64,000 nt of DNA from Aeromicrobium marinum DSM 15272 (GTDB taxonomy: Bacteria > Actinomycetota > Actinomycetes > Propionibacteriales > Nocardioidaceae). Where the stretch lies: positions 2,754,591 through 2,818,590 of the forward strand of contig NZ_CM001024.1 of the NCBI RefSeq assembly GCF_000160775.2, given 5' to 3'. The translations under genes were made by a program, and so were the position numbers. The notes beneath the pieces are model-generated. The model was not told where the DNA came from. It ran no database searches and worked only from the letters and a program-made list of their open reading frames with translations. This document shows, piece by piece, positions 37,091-44,747 of this stretch. Numbering within the stretch: position 1 is the stretch's first letter; each line of letters begins with the position of its first letter.

Positions 37091-37884
37091 GCGGGCCCGT
37101 GGACGTCTGGCGGCCCCGCCTGGTGGCGCTCGACGTCGACGGCACGATCGTCGACGGCACCAACACGTTGGCCCCTGCGGTCCGTGAGGCCGTCCGGGCC
37201 GTCCGTGACGCGGGCATCGAGACCGTCATCTCGACCGGCCGCGCCATTCCCGGGGTCATCGACACGACGGACCAGCTGGGCCTCGAGCACGGCTACGCCG
37301 TCGCCAGCAACGGGTCGGTGGTGTTCTCGTACGCGCCGGTCGAGGTCATGCAGGCGGTCACCTTCGACGCCAGCACGGCCGTGCGGGAGGTCCTCGAGCA
37401 CGTGCCCGACGCGCTGGTCGCGGTCGAGGACCTCGGGCGCGGGTTCCGCCTCAACCGGCCCTTCCCGGAGTCGGAGATCAACGGCTCGATGACGCTGCAG
37501 TCGATCGACGAGCTCATCGCCGAACCCGTCACCCGGGTCGTGATCCGGGCGCCCGACCACAGCACCGAGGAGTTCCACGCGATCGTCGCGAAGCTGGGTC
37601 TGGCCGACACCAACTACTACATCGGCTACACGTCGTGGCTCGACATCGCTCCGAAGGGCGTCTCGAAGGCCTCCGGCCTGGCCTACCTGTGCGGCCACCT
37701 CGGTCTGACGAGCGACGACGTGCTGGCGGTCGGCGACGGCAACAACGACGTCGAGATGCTCGCCTGGGCCGGTCACGGTGTGGCGATGGGTCAGGCGCCT
37801 CCCGCCCTGCTCGAGGTGGCCGACGAGGTCACCGGCAGCATCGACGAGGACGGCCTCGCGGCGATCCTGCAGCGCTACCTCTGA
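37087..37884 (+). CDS. Cof-type HAD-IIB phosphatase
   Basis: This 265-residue HAD hydrolase of the Cof/YbiV group has motif [14 protein letters not shown] (Asp16, Asp18), motif [10 protein letters not shown], a C2-type cap between motifs II and III, the lysine-bearing [11 protein letters not shown] and motif [17 protein letters not shown]. These enzymes dephosphorylate sugar phosphates, FMN or PLP; the substrate is unknown here. It is translationally coupled to serS by an ATGA overlap, a gene pair often seen in actinobacteria. It converges with the WhiB-HTH gene. Confidence 0.88.
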   Translation: MSGPVDVWRPRLVALDVDGTIVDGTNTLAPAVREAVRAVRDAGIETVISTGRAIPGVIDTTDQLGLEHGYAVASNGSVVFSYAPVEVMQAVTFDASTAVREVLEHVPDALVAVEDLGRGFRLNRPFPESEINGSMTLQSIDELIAEPVTRVVIRAPDHSTEEFHAIVAKLGLADTNYYIGYTSWLDIAPKGVSKASGLAYLCGHLGLTSDDVLAVGDGNNDVEMLAWAGHGVAMGQAPPALLEVADEVTGSIDEDGLAAILQRYL

Positions 37885-37896
37885 CCCTCGGCGCCG

Positions 37897-38457
37897 TCAG
37901 GCGACGCGTGAGCTGGAGAGCTCGTCGAACGCGTCCAGCACGGCGTCGATGGTGGGCCGGTCGCTGTGCTCGTCGGGCTCCGACCCGCCGACGAGCACGT
38001 CCTCGCGTGCCTTGCGCAGGTGCCGCTTGACGGTGGAGGTCGAGCAGCCGAGCCGCTCGGCGAGCTGCTGGCAGGTGTCCTTGGGGTAGGCGTGCCGCAC
38101 CGTCAGCACCACCTCGTGGCTGACGGGACCACCGCCGACGCGGCGCGCGCCGTAGGCCGTGTCGTCGGCGTCGTGCACCCGGATGCCGAGGTCGCGCCGG
38201 ATCGAGCGTCGCTCGGCCTCGGTCGTGCAGGCGACGTAGCCGGCCACGTCGACCTCGACGACCGCGCGGTACAGGCAGTCGACGAACACGGGGCACCCCG
38301 CACACTGCCGGTGGGCGGTGGCGCGCTTGGCCTCCACGAGGCGCCGGTCGGCGGCCGTCAGGGCACTGCGGGGCGGAGGCGCCTGCAGGTACTCGTCCAG
38401 AAACGTCGTCGGGTCGTCAGCGCACGGTGGCAGCACCGTATCGATCACGATGGTCAT
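37897..38457 (-). CDS. WhiB-like iron-sulfur protein fused to an HTH domain
   Basis: This 186-residue protein has four cysteines in the Wbl pattern (Cys12, then Cys52-x2-Cys55-x5-Cys61: QCAGCPVFVDC), expected to bind a 4Fe-4S cluster. The usual G(V/I)WGG turn after the cluster is replaced by AGYVACTT. The usual basic tail is replaced by a linker and an HTH-like segment CQQLAERLGCSTSTVKRHL (129-147) resembling sigma region 4 or LuxR-type recognition helices. It may therefore bind DNA itself rather than only through the housekeeping sigma factor. The ATG at 38457 is preferred because GAGGGAG precedes it; an upstream ATG at 38475 lacks a ribosome binding site. It follows bpa by 58 bp on the same strand. 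Confidence 0.8.
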   Translation of the reverse strand: MTIVIDTVLPPCADDPTTFLDEYLQAPPPRSALTAADRRLVEAKRATAHRQCAGCPVFVDCLYRAVVEVDVAGYVACTTEAERRSIRRDLGIRVHDADDTAYGARRVGGGPVSHEVVLTVRHAYPKDTCQQLAERLGCSTSTVKRHLRKAREDVLVGGSEPDEHSDRPTIDAVLDAFDELSSSRVA

Positions 38458-38515
38458 GGGCTCCCTCTCCCTCATCGTTCGCAGGCCGATCCCTCAATCG
38501 GCCTGTGGGACGACG

Positions 38516-39016
38516 CTACAGGTACATGCCCCCTTGTGCCCCGTTTTGACCAGACGTAGTCGAATCGTCACCCGTGGTGTCGTTGGACGACGGGAGGGCC
38601 AGTCTCATGTTCTGCAGCTGCGACTGGGCCTGGACCTGCTGGGCGTACAGCGCCGCCTGGATGCCGTGGAACAGCCCTTCCAGCCAGCCCACGAGCTGTG
38701 CCTGGGCGATCCGGAGCTCACCCTCGGTGGGCGCGTCGGCGTCGAACGGGCTGCTGAGCCGCGACAGCTCCTCGACCAGCTCCGGGGCCAGACCGTCGCG
38801 CAGCTCGTCGATCGACTGCTCGTGGATCTGGCGCAGGCGGATCCGACTGGCCTCGTCGAGCGGGGCGGCCTTGACCTCCTCCAGCAGCTGGCGGATCATG
38901 CCGCCGATGCGCATGACCTTGGCCGGTTGTTCCACGAGGTCGGACAGGGCGGTCTGCCGGGCCTCGACCTCGACGGGCGTCCCGTCCGGTCCGATCGTCT
39001 GGTGCTCGTCCGTCAT
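38516..39016 (-). CDS. bpa: Bacterial proteasome activator
   Basis: This 166-residue, mostly helical protein matches Bpa/PafE, the ATP-independent ring activator of the actinobacterial 20S proteasome. The core helices (QPAKVMRIGGMIRQLLEEV, and IHEQSIDELRDGLAPELVEE) and the C-terminal ending GGMYL fit the family. Mycobacterial Bpa ends in a similar GQYL that docks into the proteasome alpha-ring. Its presence implies that the organism has a 20S proteasome, which is not in the window. It degrades damaged or specific regulatory proteins. A TAGGCT box seven bases upstream of the ATG suggests leaderless expression. Confidence 0.88.
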   Translation of the reverse strand: MTDEHQTIGPDGTPVEVEARQTALSDLVEQPAKVMRIGGMIRQLLEEVKAAPLDEASRIRLRQIHEQSIDELRDGLAPELVEELSRLSSPFDADAPTEGELRIAQAQLVGWLEGLFHGIQAALYAQQVQAQSQLQNMRLALPSSNDTTGDDSTTSGQNGAQGGMYL

Positions 39017-39023
39017 GCGTTCC

Positions 39024-39029
39024 AGCCTA
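39024..39029 (-). promoter_or_regulatory. -10 box of leaderless bpa
   Basis: TAGGCT on the minus strand lies seven bases before the ATG at 39016. Confidence 0.5.
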
Positions 39030-39036
39030 GACGCGG

Positions 39037-40020
39037 TCAGTCGGCGGTGCCGAGGGTGAGCACCACCTTGCCGGTGTGACTGGAGTCCTCGAGGACCTGG
39101 TGGGCCTCCTGCACCCGCTCCAGCGGGAACGTGGAGTGCACGACGGGCCGGACGAGACCCTCGGCGACCCACGGCCACACCGCCGTGACGAGCCCGGCGA
39201 CGATCGACGCCTTCTCGTGCGCCGGCCTGGCCCGCAGCGACGTGGCGGTGACCGAGGCCCGCTTCATCAGCAGCCGGTTGAGGTCGAGCTCGCCCTTGAT
39301 CCCGCCCTGCAGCCCGATGACCACCAGACGGCCGCCGGTGGCGAGCGCGCGGACGTTCCGCTCGAGGTAGGCCGCGCCCATGATGTCGAGGATGACGTCG
39401 GGGCGCAGGTCCGCGCCCTTCAGCTCGTCGAGGAAGTCGGTGGTGCGGTACTCGATCGCCCGTTCGGCCCCGAGATCGCGGCACACCTGCGCCTTCTCCG
39501 GACTCCCGACGGTCACGACCACGCGGGCACCGGCCGCGACCGCCATCTGGATCGCGGTCGTGCCGATCCCGCTGGCGCCACCGTGGACCAGCAGGACCTC
39601 CCCGGCGGTCAGGCCGGCGGTCTCGAACACGTTGGACCACACGGTGGCCGCGGTCTCCATCAGTCCGCCCGCCGCGACGTCGTCGAGGTCGCCGGGCACG
39701 GGCGCGACCTGGCCGAGGGGGACCGCCACGTACTCGGCGTAGCCGCCGCCGGTCAGCAGCGCGGCGACGCGCTGGCCGACGACCGACGGGTCGACGTCCG
39801 CGCCGACGCCGACCACCTCGCCGCTGCACTCCAGCCCCAGGACGGGCGTGGCTCCGGCCGGCGGGTCGTAGAACCCCCGCCGCTGCAGCAGGTCGGCCCG
39901 GTTGACGCCCGCGGCGGCGACCCGCACGAGCACCTCTCCGGCGGCAGGCTCGGGCTCGGGCAGCTGGGTGATCTCGAGGGTCTCGGGCCCGCCGGGCTGG
40001 TTCACGATGACGGCTCTCAC
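39037..40020 (-). CDS. NAD(P)H quinone oxidoreductase, zinc-independent MDR family
   Basis: This protein of about 327 residues belongs to the medium-chain dehydrogenase/reductase superfamily, PIG3/QOR branch. It has the GroES-like N-terminal domain (VRVAAAGVNRADLLQRRGFY), the Rossmann motif VLLVHGGASGIGTTAIQMA and the C-terminal VVLTLGTAD. The catalytic zinc cysteines of alcohol dehydrogenases are absent. It likely reduces quinones or other alpha,beta-unsaturated carbonyls with NADPH. I take the GTG at 40020 rather than the in-frame GTG at 40029, because the -10 box TAGCGT ends seven bases before it and would overlap the longer start. Confidence 0.87.
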   Translation of the reverse strand: MRAVIVNQPGGPETLEITQLPEPEPAAGEVLVRVAAAGVNRADLLQRRGFYDPPAGATPVLGLECSGEVVGVGADVDPSVVGQRVAALLTGGGYAEYVAVPLGQVAPVPGDLDDVAAGGLMETAATVWSNVFETAGLTAGEVLLVHGGASGIGTTAIQMAVAAGARVVVTVGSPEKAQVCRDLGAERAIEYRTTDFLDELKGADLRPDVILDIMGAAYLERNVRALATGGRLVVIGLQGGIKGELDLNRLLMKRASVTATSLRARPAHEKASIVAGLVTAVWPWVAEGLVRPVVHSTFPLERVQEAHQVLEDSSHTGKVVLTLGTAD

Positions 40021-40027
40021 CCGACCC

Positions 40028-40033
40028 ACGCTA
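40028..40033 (-). promoter_or_regulatory. -10 box of leaderless quinone oxidoreductase
   Basis: TAGCGT on the minus strand lies seven bases before GTG 40020. It decides the start codon of that gene. Confidence 0.5.
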
Positions 40034-40087
40034 CGGGTGGGCGGGCGGCAGCACGTCGGAACCGCCGTGCCGGTGGTGCGGGGTCGC

Positions 40088-40093
40088 TAGCGT
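40088..40093 (+). promoter_or_regulatory. -10 box of nitrilase-family gene
   Basis: TAGCGT lies six bases before the ATG at 40100. The intervening GGAG could also serve as a very short leader. Confidence 0.5.
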
Positions 40094-40099
40094 GGAGCC

Positions 40100-40885
40100 A
40101 TGCGTACCGCCGTGATCCAGCTGTCGGCCGGTTCCGACGCGGCCGTCAACCGGGCGGAGGTCCGGGCCCGGTTGCGAGCCGTCGGCACCGACGTCGACCT
40201 CGTGGTGCTGCCCGAGGCGACCATGGTGGACTTCGGCCCGACCGACACCGACCTGGCCGCCGTGGCGGAGCCGCTCGACGGCCCGTTCCACGACCTGCTG
40301 GCGCAGGAGGCCCGCCGGTCCGGCGCCACGATCGTCGCCGGCACCTTCGAGCGGCGCGAGGCCGACCTGCCCTACAACACCCTCGTCGTGGTGGGACCCG
40401 ACGGCGGGCTGCGTGCGACGTACCGCAAGATTCACCTCTACGACTCCTTCGGCTACCGCGAGTCCGACCGGCTCAGCCCCGGACCGGTCGAGCCCGTCGT
40501 GGTGGACGTCGGCGGCGTCACCGTGGGCCTCATGACCTGCTACGACCTGCGGTTCCCCGAGCTGGCCCGGGCGCTGGTCGACCGCGGGGCCGAGCTGCTG
40601 CTCGTGCCTGCCGCCTGGGTCGCCGGCGACGGCAAGGTGCACCACTGGCGCACCCTGCTCGCGGCCCGGGCGATCGAGAACACCGTGCACGTGGTGGCGG
40701 CGGCCCAGGGCGGGCCGCGCTACTCGGGGCACTCCTTGGTGGTCGATCCGTGGGGTTCTATCGTGGAGGAGGCGGCCCACACGGCCGATGCGACCCTCGT
40801 CGCCGATCTCGACCCCGCAGCCGTGGGTGCCGCCCGCCGCGTGAATCCGTCGTTGGACAACCGAAGGATCCGATCGTCGTCATGA
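40100..40885 (+). CDS. Carbon-nitrogen hydrolase (nitrilase superfamily)
   Basis: This 261-residue protein has the Glu-Lys-Cys triad in order: VVLPEATMVDFG, YRKIHLYDSFGYRES and GLMTCYDLRFPELAR. This group includes omega-amidase and deaminated-glutathione amidase; which amide is cleaved cannot be told. The length is normal. The stop overlaps the ATG of the downstream membrane protein by four bases (ATGA). Divergent from the quinone oxidoreductase with separate leaderless promoters. Confidence 0.88.
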   Translation: MRTAVIQLSAGSDAAVNRAEVRARLRAVGTDVDLVVLPEATMVDFGPTDTDLAAVAEPLDGPFHDLLAQEARRSGATIVAGTFERREADLPYNTLVVVGPDGGLRATYRKIHLYDSFGYRESDRLSPGPVEPVVVDVGGVTVGLMTCYDLRFPELARALVDRGAELLLVPAAWVAGDGKVHHWRTLLAARAIENTVHVVAAAQGGPRYSGHSLVVDPWGSIVEEAAHTADATLVADLDPAAVGAARRVNPSLDNRRIRSSS

Positions 40886-41937
40886 CCACCACCCGCGCGC
40901 AGGGCCGCCGGCGCCTCGATGCGTCGGTGCCGGCGGAGTACGAGCTGCCGGTCCGCCAGCCGCGCCTCGACTCGCCGGCCACGGCCGTCCTCGTGCGCAA
41001 CGTCGTCGCGGCCGCGTGGGCGCTCGGCACCCTCGTCTCGGCGCTGGTGATCGTCGACGTCGATCTGCCGGGGTGGATCTTCCGCCCGGCCGCGGCCCTG
41101 CTGACGGTGGCGCTGACGGTGGGTCTGACCCATCGTGCGGGCGGCCACCTGCGGATCTGGCCGGCCCTCGCGGGGGTCCTCTGCCTGCTGGCCGTGGCGT
41201 TGCAGACCAACGGACTGCTCGTCGCCGCCGCGGCACTGACCGGCGTGGTGGGAGCGGTCTGGGCCGTCATGGTCACCCGGCCCGCGGACGGTCTCGTCGA
41301 GATCCTGCGGGAGTTCGTCGTGGCGCTGACGGTGGCGGCATCCGGCGCGGTGGGGGTCGCCGCCTGGAACGCACCCGTCGACGTCGAGACCTTCAGCTTC
41401 GTCGTGGTCGCGGCGGCCATCACCCTGGCGATCTCGATGGTGTGGGCCCTCGGGGCCGGCCTGCACGGGCTCGGCCGACTGCACCTGGCGGTGCTGGTGG
41501 GCGTCGCGGTGGCCGTGGTGGCGGTGATCGCCTACGGCAGCATCGTGCGGGCCTACGGATCGCCGGGCCTGCTGGCCCTCATCGACGACGTCGTCTACAC
41601 GATGCGGACCACGATCGGCGGCGTCCCTCGACCCGTCGAGGTGTTCATCGGGTTCCCGGCTCTCGTCGTGGGGGTCTCGATGCGGTCGGTGCGCCGCGAG
41701 GGCTGGTGGGTGCTGGTGTTCGCCGTGATCGGCACCGCGGTCGTCACGACCTCGCTGGTGTCGCCCGGCGCCTATCCCACCTACATCACCCTGTCGACGC
41801 TGTACTCCGCCGTCCTCGGGCTGGGGCTGGGCCTGGCGGCGCGCCGGGTGCTGGGCTCCCAGAGCGCGATCCGTTCGGCCCGCGCCGTGCAGGAACCCCA
41901 CCGGGTGGAGCCTCCGCGCCTGTCCGGCCTCAAGTGA
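40882..41937 (+). CDS. Polytopic membrane protein of unknown function
   Basis: This 351-residue protein has a hydrophilic first 35 residues and then about ten hydrophobic helices in tight pairs, with a long loop containing TMRTTIGGVPRPVEV. No enzyme or transporter signature is recognised. The basic C-terminal tail is expected in the cytoplasm. It is translationally coupled to the nitrilase-family gene, the only functional hint. It ends 48 bp before a tRNA-Ser gene. Confidence 0.7.
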   Translation: MTTTRAQGRRRLDASVPAEYELPVRQPRLDSPATAVLVRNVVAAAWALGTLVSALVIVDVDLPGWIFRPAAALLTVALTVGLTHRAGGHLRIWPALAGVLCLLAVALQTNGLLVAAAALTGVVGAVWAVMVTRPADGLVEILREFVVALTVAASGAVGVAAWNAPVDVETFSFVVVAAAITLAISMVWALGAGLHGLGRLHLAVLVGVAVAVVAVIAYGSIVRAYGSPGLLALIDDVVYTMRTTIGGVPRPVEVFIGFPALVVGVSMRSVRREGWWVLVFAVIGTAVVTTSLVSPGAYPTYITLSTLYSAVLGLGLGLAARRVLGSQSAIRSARAVQEPHRVEPPRLSGLK

Positions 41938-41985
41938 TGACAGAATCGACAGCGGTGACGTCGTGGGTCCGCCCGGGTCGTCCCA

Positions 41986-42075
41986 GGAGGGGTGCCGGAG
42001 TGGCCGATCGGAACCGCCTTGAAAGCGGTCGCTGGCTCTACAGGTCAGCCGCGGGTTCGAATCCCGCCCCCTCTG
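41986..42075 (+). tRNA. tRNA-Ser (anticodon UGA)
   Basis: A 90-nt class II tRNA. Acceptor GGAGGGG (41986-41992) pairs with CCCCTCT (42068-42074), with a G-U pair at position 1-72 and discriminator G at 42075. The anticodon stem-loop ACCGC-CTTGAAA-GCGGT gives UGA, reading UCA codons. The long variable arm (CGCTGGCTCTACAGGTCAGC) is typical of serine. The T-arm is GCGGG-TTCGAAT-CCCGC. CCA is not encoded. A short protein gene starts within five bases of the 3' end. Confidence 0.95.
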
Positions 42076-42079
42076 CGTG

Positions 42080-42511
42080 ATGAAGCCCTCGGTGTACCGC
42101 TTGTCCCGCGGCCCGGCGCTGCTCGGCGCGGGCTCGTTCCTGATCGCCAGTGCGGTGGCGGTGTTCCTGGCGTTCGTGCTGGTGCCGCGTGACGGTGCCG
42201 CCGGGTGGATGGGCGTGGTCGCAGGTGTCCTGGCGGTGCTCGCCCTGGCCCAGTCGGCGCGCTTCGCCCTGAGGTCGCCGGTGGTCATGACCTTGACCGA
42301 CCAGGGCTTCGTCATCGGACGTCCGCGGTGCCGCGGTCGGTGGGAGGACGTCGAGGACGTGGTCCTCGAGGCCGGCCGGCTCGGCCTCACGGGCGAGAAC
42401 GTGGCCGCCGGTCTCGACCTGCGCCTGATCGAACCCGACCAGGTGCAGCCGCTGGTCCGGGAGGTCTACGACCGGCTCAACACCGCGAACGGCTACACGC
42501 GCTTCCGCTGA
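42080..42511 (+). CDS. Small membrane protein of unknown function
   Basis: This protein of about 143 residues has two hydrophobic helices in the first 65 residues (LLGAGSFLIASAVAVFLAFV and GVVAGVLAVLALAQSA). A soluble PH-like C-terminal part follows (VMTLTDQGFVIGRPRCRGRW). Unrecognised family. The start is uncertain: ATG 42080 lies four bases after the tRNA-Ser 3' end and has no ribosome binding site, GTG 42077 is one codon longer, and GTG 42092 is possible. It may be translated from the processed tRNA co-transcript as an effectively leaderless message. Confidence 0.55.
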   Translation: MKPSVYRLSRGPALLGAGSFLIASAVAVFLAFVLVPRDGAAGWMGVVAGVLAVLALAQSARFALRSPVVMTLTDQGFVIGRPRCRGRWEDVEDVVLEAGRLGLTGENVAAGLDLRLIEPDQVQPLVREVYDRLNTANGYTRFR

Positions 42512-42577
42512 CCCGGTGCGGGACCCCGGCGTCCCGGCCCCGAGGGAGCAGGTGGCGCGGCCGGGCTCCCGACGGCC

Positions 42578-42619
42578 TAGACTGGACCGCCCCCTGCTGA
42601 CTGCCCTGCCCCGAAGGAG
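42578..42619 (+). promoter_or_regulatory. Promoter -10 and ribosome binding site of HelR-like gene
   Basis: TAGACT (42578-42583) and a strong AAGGAG (42614-42619) lie upstream of the GTG at 42624, giving a leader of about 35 nt. Confidence 0.5.
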
Positions 42620-42623
42620 TCCG

Positions 42624-44747
42624 GTGACGTCCACCCCCGCCGAGCGGCGCGAGATCGAGACGGAGCAGGCGTACGTCGACACCGTCTACGAACGGCTCGA
42701 CGCGTCGGCCGACGTCGCCCGCTCGCTGGTCGCCGAGGGGTTCGCCCGCGGGCACATCGGCCACGAGGGCGGTCTGGTCGAGCGCGACGCGATGGTGTTC
42801 CAGGCGACCCGCCGGCTCACCGCCCTGAACGCCGCGCACGACGGCCTGGTGTTCGGCCGGCTCAACCTGACCACCGGCGAGTCCCGCTACATCGGCCGCA
42901 TCGGCGTCCGTGACGCCGAGCGCGAGATCCTGCTGATCGACTGGCGGGCGCCGGCGGCCGCGGTGTTCTACCAGGCGACCGCGCAGGACCCGTCCGGTGT
43001 CGTCCGCCGCCGCGTCCTGCGCTGTTCCGGCGCCCAGGTGGTGGGCATCGAGGACGACCTGCTCGACGCCGACAGCGCGCCCGACGACATGGTCGTCGTC
43101 GGTGAGGGTGCGCTGCTGGCCAGCCTGTCGCGGGCCCGCGACAGCACGATGCACTCGGTCGTGGCCACGATCCAGAAGGAGCAGGACGAGGCGATCCGCG
43201 CCCCGAGCCGGGGCGCCACGATCATCGGCGGCGGACCGGGCACCGGCAAGACCGTCGTGGCGCTGCACCGCGCCGCCTTCCTGCTGTACACCGACCGCCG
43301 CCGTTTCGAGTCCGGCGGAGTGCTGGTGGTCGGTCCGTCGTCGGTGTTCATGAACTACATCGAGCGGGTGCTGCCCAGCCTCGGGGAGACCAGCGTGACG
43401 CTGCGGTCTCTCGGTCAGGTGGTCGACGGCATCACCAGCGCCCACCACGACGAGCCGGTGGCGGCGGCCGCGAAGGGTTCGGCACGGATGGTCAGGGTGC
43501 TGGCCCGGGCGGCCGCAGCGCCCTTGGCCGGGGCCCCGACGGAGTTCCGCTACTTCTACAAGGACGACGTGCTGCGGCTCGACGCCGCCAGGCTCGACGG
43601 ACTGCGACGTCACCTGCTGCACCAGAGCTCCCGCAACCGGGCCCATCCGCGGGTGCCGGCCGTGCTCGTCGACGCCCTGTGGCAGCAGGTGGCCGGTGAG
43701 CGGGCGCTCGAGAAGGGCCGGGAGGGCTTCACCGACGCGATCGTCGACGACCCGCGGTTCGTGGACTTCGTCGAGGCGTGGTGGCCGGCCGTCGACGCCG
43801 TCGAGATCTGGCGCAGCCTGCCCGACCGGCTCGCCGAGTTCGCGCAGGGCGAGTTCCCCCGCGAGCAGATGGACGCGCTGCGTGCCTCGTGGGCCGGCGG
43901 CGTCCCCAGCATCGAGGACGTCCCCCTCATCGACGAGCTCCGCTACCTGATCGGCGAGGTGCCGCCCGAGCACGACGAGGACGACGACACCCCCAAGCAG
44001 CTCATGAGCTTCGAGCGGCGCGAGCGGGAGGATGCCGGCGACCGGCTCCGGTCGACCCGCAGCATCGACGACGACGGCTTCGCCCACGTGCTGGTCGACG
44101 AGGCGCAGGACCTGTCGCCGATGCAGTGGCGGATGCTCGGCCGCCGGGGCCGCCACGCCAGCTGGACGATCGTGGGCGACCCGGCCCAGTCGTCCTGGCC
44201 GTGGCCCGAGGAGGCGGCCGCCGCCCGGGCCGCCGCCCTCGACGGCAAGCCCGAGCACGTCTTCCGGTTGTCGACCAACTACCGCAACTCCGCGGAGATC
44301 TACGACGTCGCGGCCCAGGTGGCCCGCCACGCCATCCCCGGCGCCGACCTCGCTGCCGCGGTGCGCCGCACCGGTGAGGAGCCCGAGCACCTCGTGGTGG
44401 CTCCGGGGCAGCTGGTGGGCGTGGCCCGCGAGCGCGCCGAGAAGCTGCTCGGCCGGGTCGACGGCACGGTCGCCGTGGTCGCCCCCCGGGCTCGGGTGGC
44501 CGAGCTCACCGCCGAGCTGTCCGAGACGCTGCGTCACCACGAGCGACTGAGGGTGCTGGACGGTCTCGACACCAAGGGGCTGGAGTTCGACGCCGTCGTG
44601 GTGGTCGACCCCGACGCGATCGTCGCGGAGTCCGAGGCCGGATGGCGGACCTTCTACGTGGTCCTCACCCGGGCCACCCAGCTGCTCAGCACGGTGGGCC
44701 CGACCGAGCGTTGGCGCGAGGTGTCGAGGGGCGGGCCGCGACCGTGA
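42624..44747 (+). CDS. HelD/HelR-type UvrD-family ATPase acting on RNA polymerase
   Basis: This 707-residue superfamily 1 helicase-like ATPase has an N-terminal coiled-coil arm (RREIETEQAYVDTVYERLD), Walker A GGGPGTGKT (202-210), Walker B LVDEAQDLSPMQW (Asp492-Glu493), FRLSTNYRNS (motif IV/V region) and the C-terminal YVVLTRATQLL (motif VI). The N-terminal arm and lack of typical UvrD domain 2B fit HelD/HelR, which pry RNA polymerase off DNA, recycle it and, in some actinomycetes, protect it from rifamycins. Ordinary UvrD-type DNA helicase is the main alternative. The stop overlaps the metallophosphoesterase start. Confidence 0.82.
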   Translation: MTSTPAERREIETEQAYVDTVYERLDASADVARSLVAEGFARGHIGHEGGLVERDAMVFQATRRLTALNAAHDGLVFGRLNLTTGESRYIGRIGVRDAEREILLIDWRAPAAAVFYQATAQDPSGVVRRRVLRCSGAQVVGIEDDLLDADSAPDDMVVVGEGALLASLSRARDSTMHSVVATIQKEQDEAIRAPSRGATIIGGGPGTGKTVVALHRAAFLLYTDRRRFESGGVLVVGPSSVFMNYIERVLPSLGETSVTLRSLGQVVDGITSAHHDEPVAAAAKGSARMVRVLARAAAAPLAGAPTEFRYFYKDDVLRLDAARLDGLRRHLLHQSSRNRAHPRVPAVLVDALWQQVAGERALEKGREGFTDAIVDDPRFVDFVEAWWPAVDAVEIWRSLPDRLAEFAQGEFPREQMDALRASWAGGVPSIEDVPLIDELRYLIGEVPPEHDEDDDTPKQLMSFERREREDAGDRLRSTRSIDDDGFAHVLVDEAQDLSPMQWRMLGRRGRHASWTIVGDPAQSSWPWPEEAAAARAAALDGKPEHVFRLSTNYRNSAEIYDVAAQVARHAIPGADLAAAVRRTGEEPEHLVVAPGQLVGVARERAEKLLGRVDGTVAVVAPRARVAELTAELSETLRHHERLRVLDGLDTKGLEFDAVVVVDPDAIVAESEAGWRTFYVVLTRATQLLSTVGPTERWREVSRGGPRP

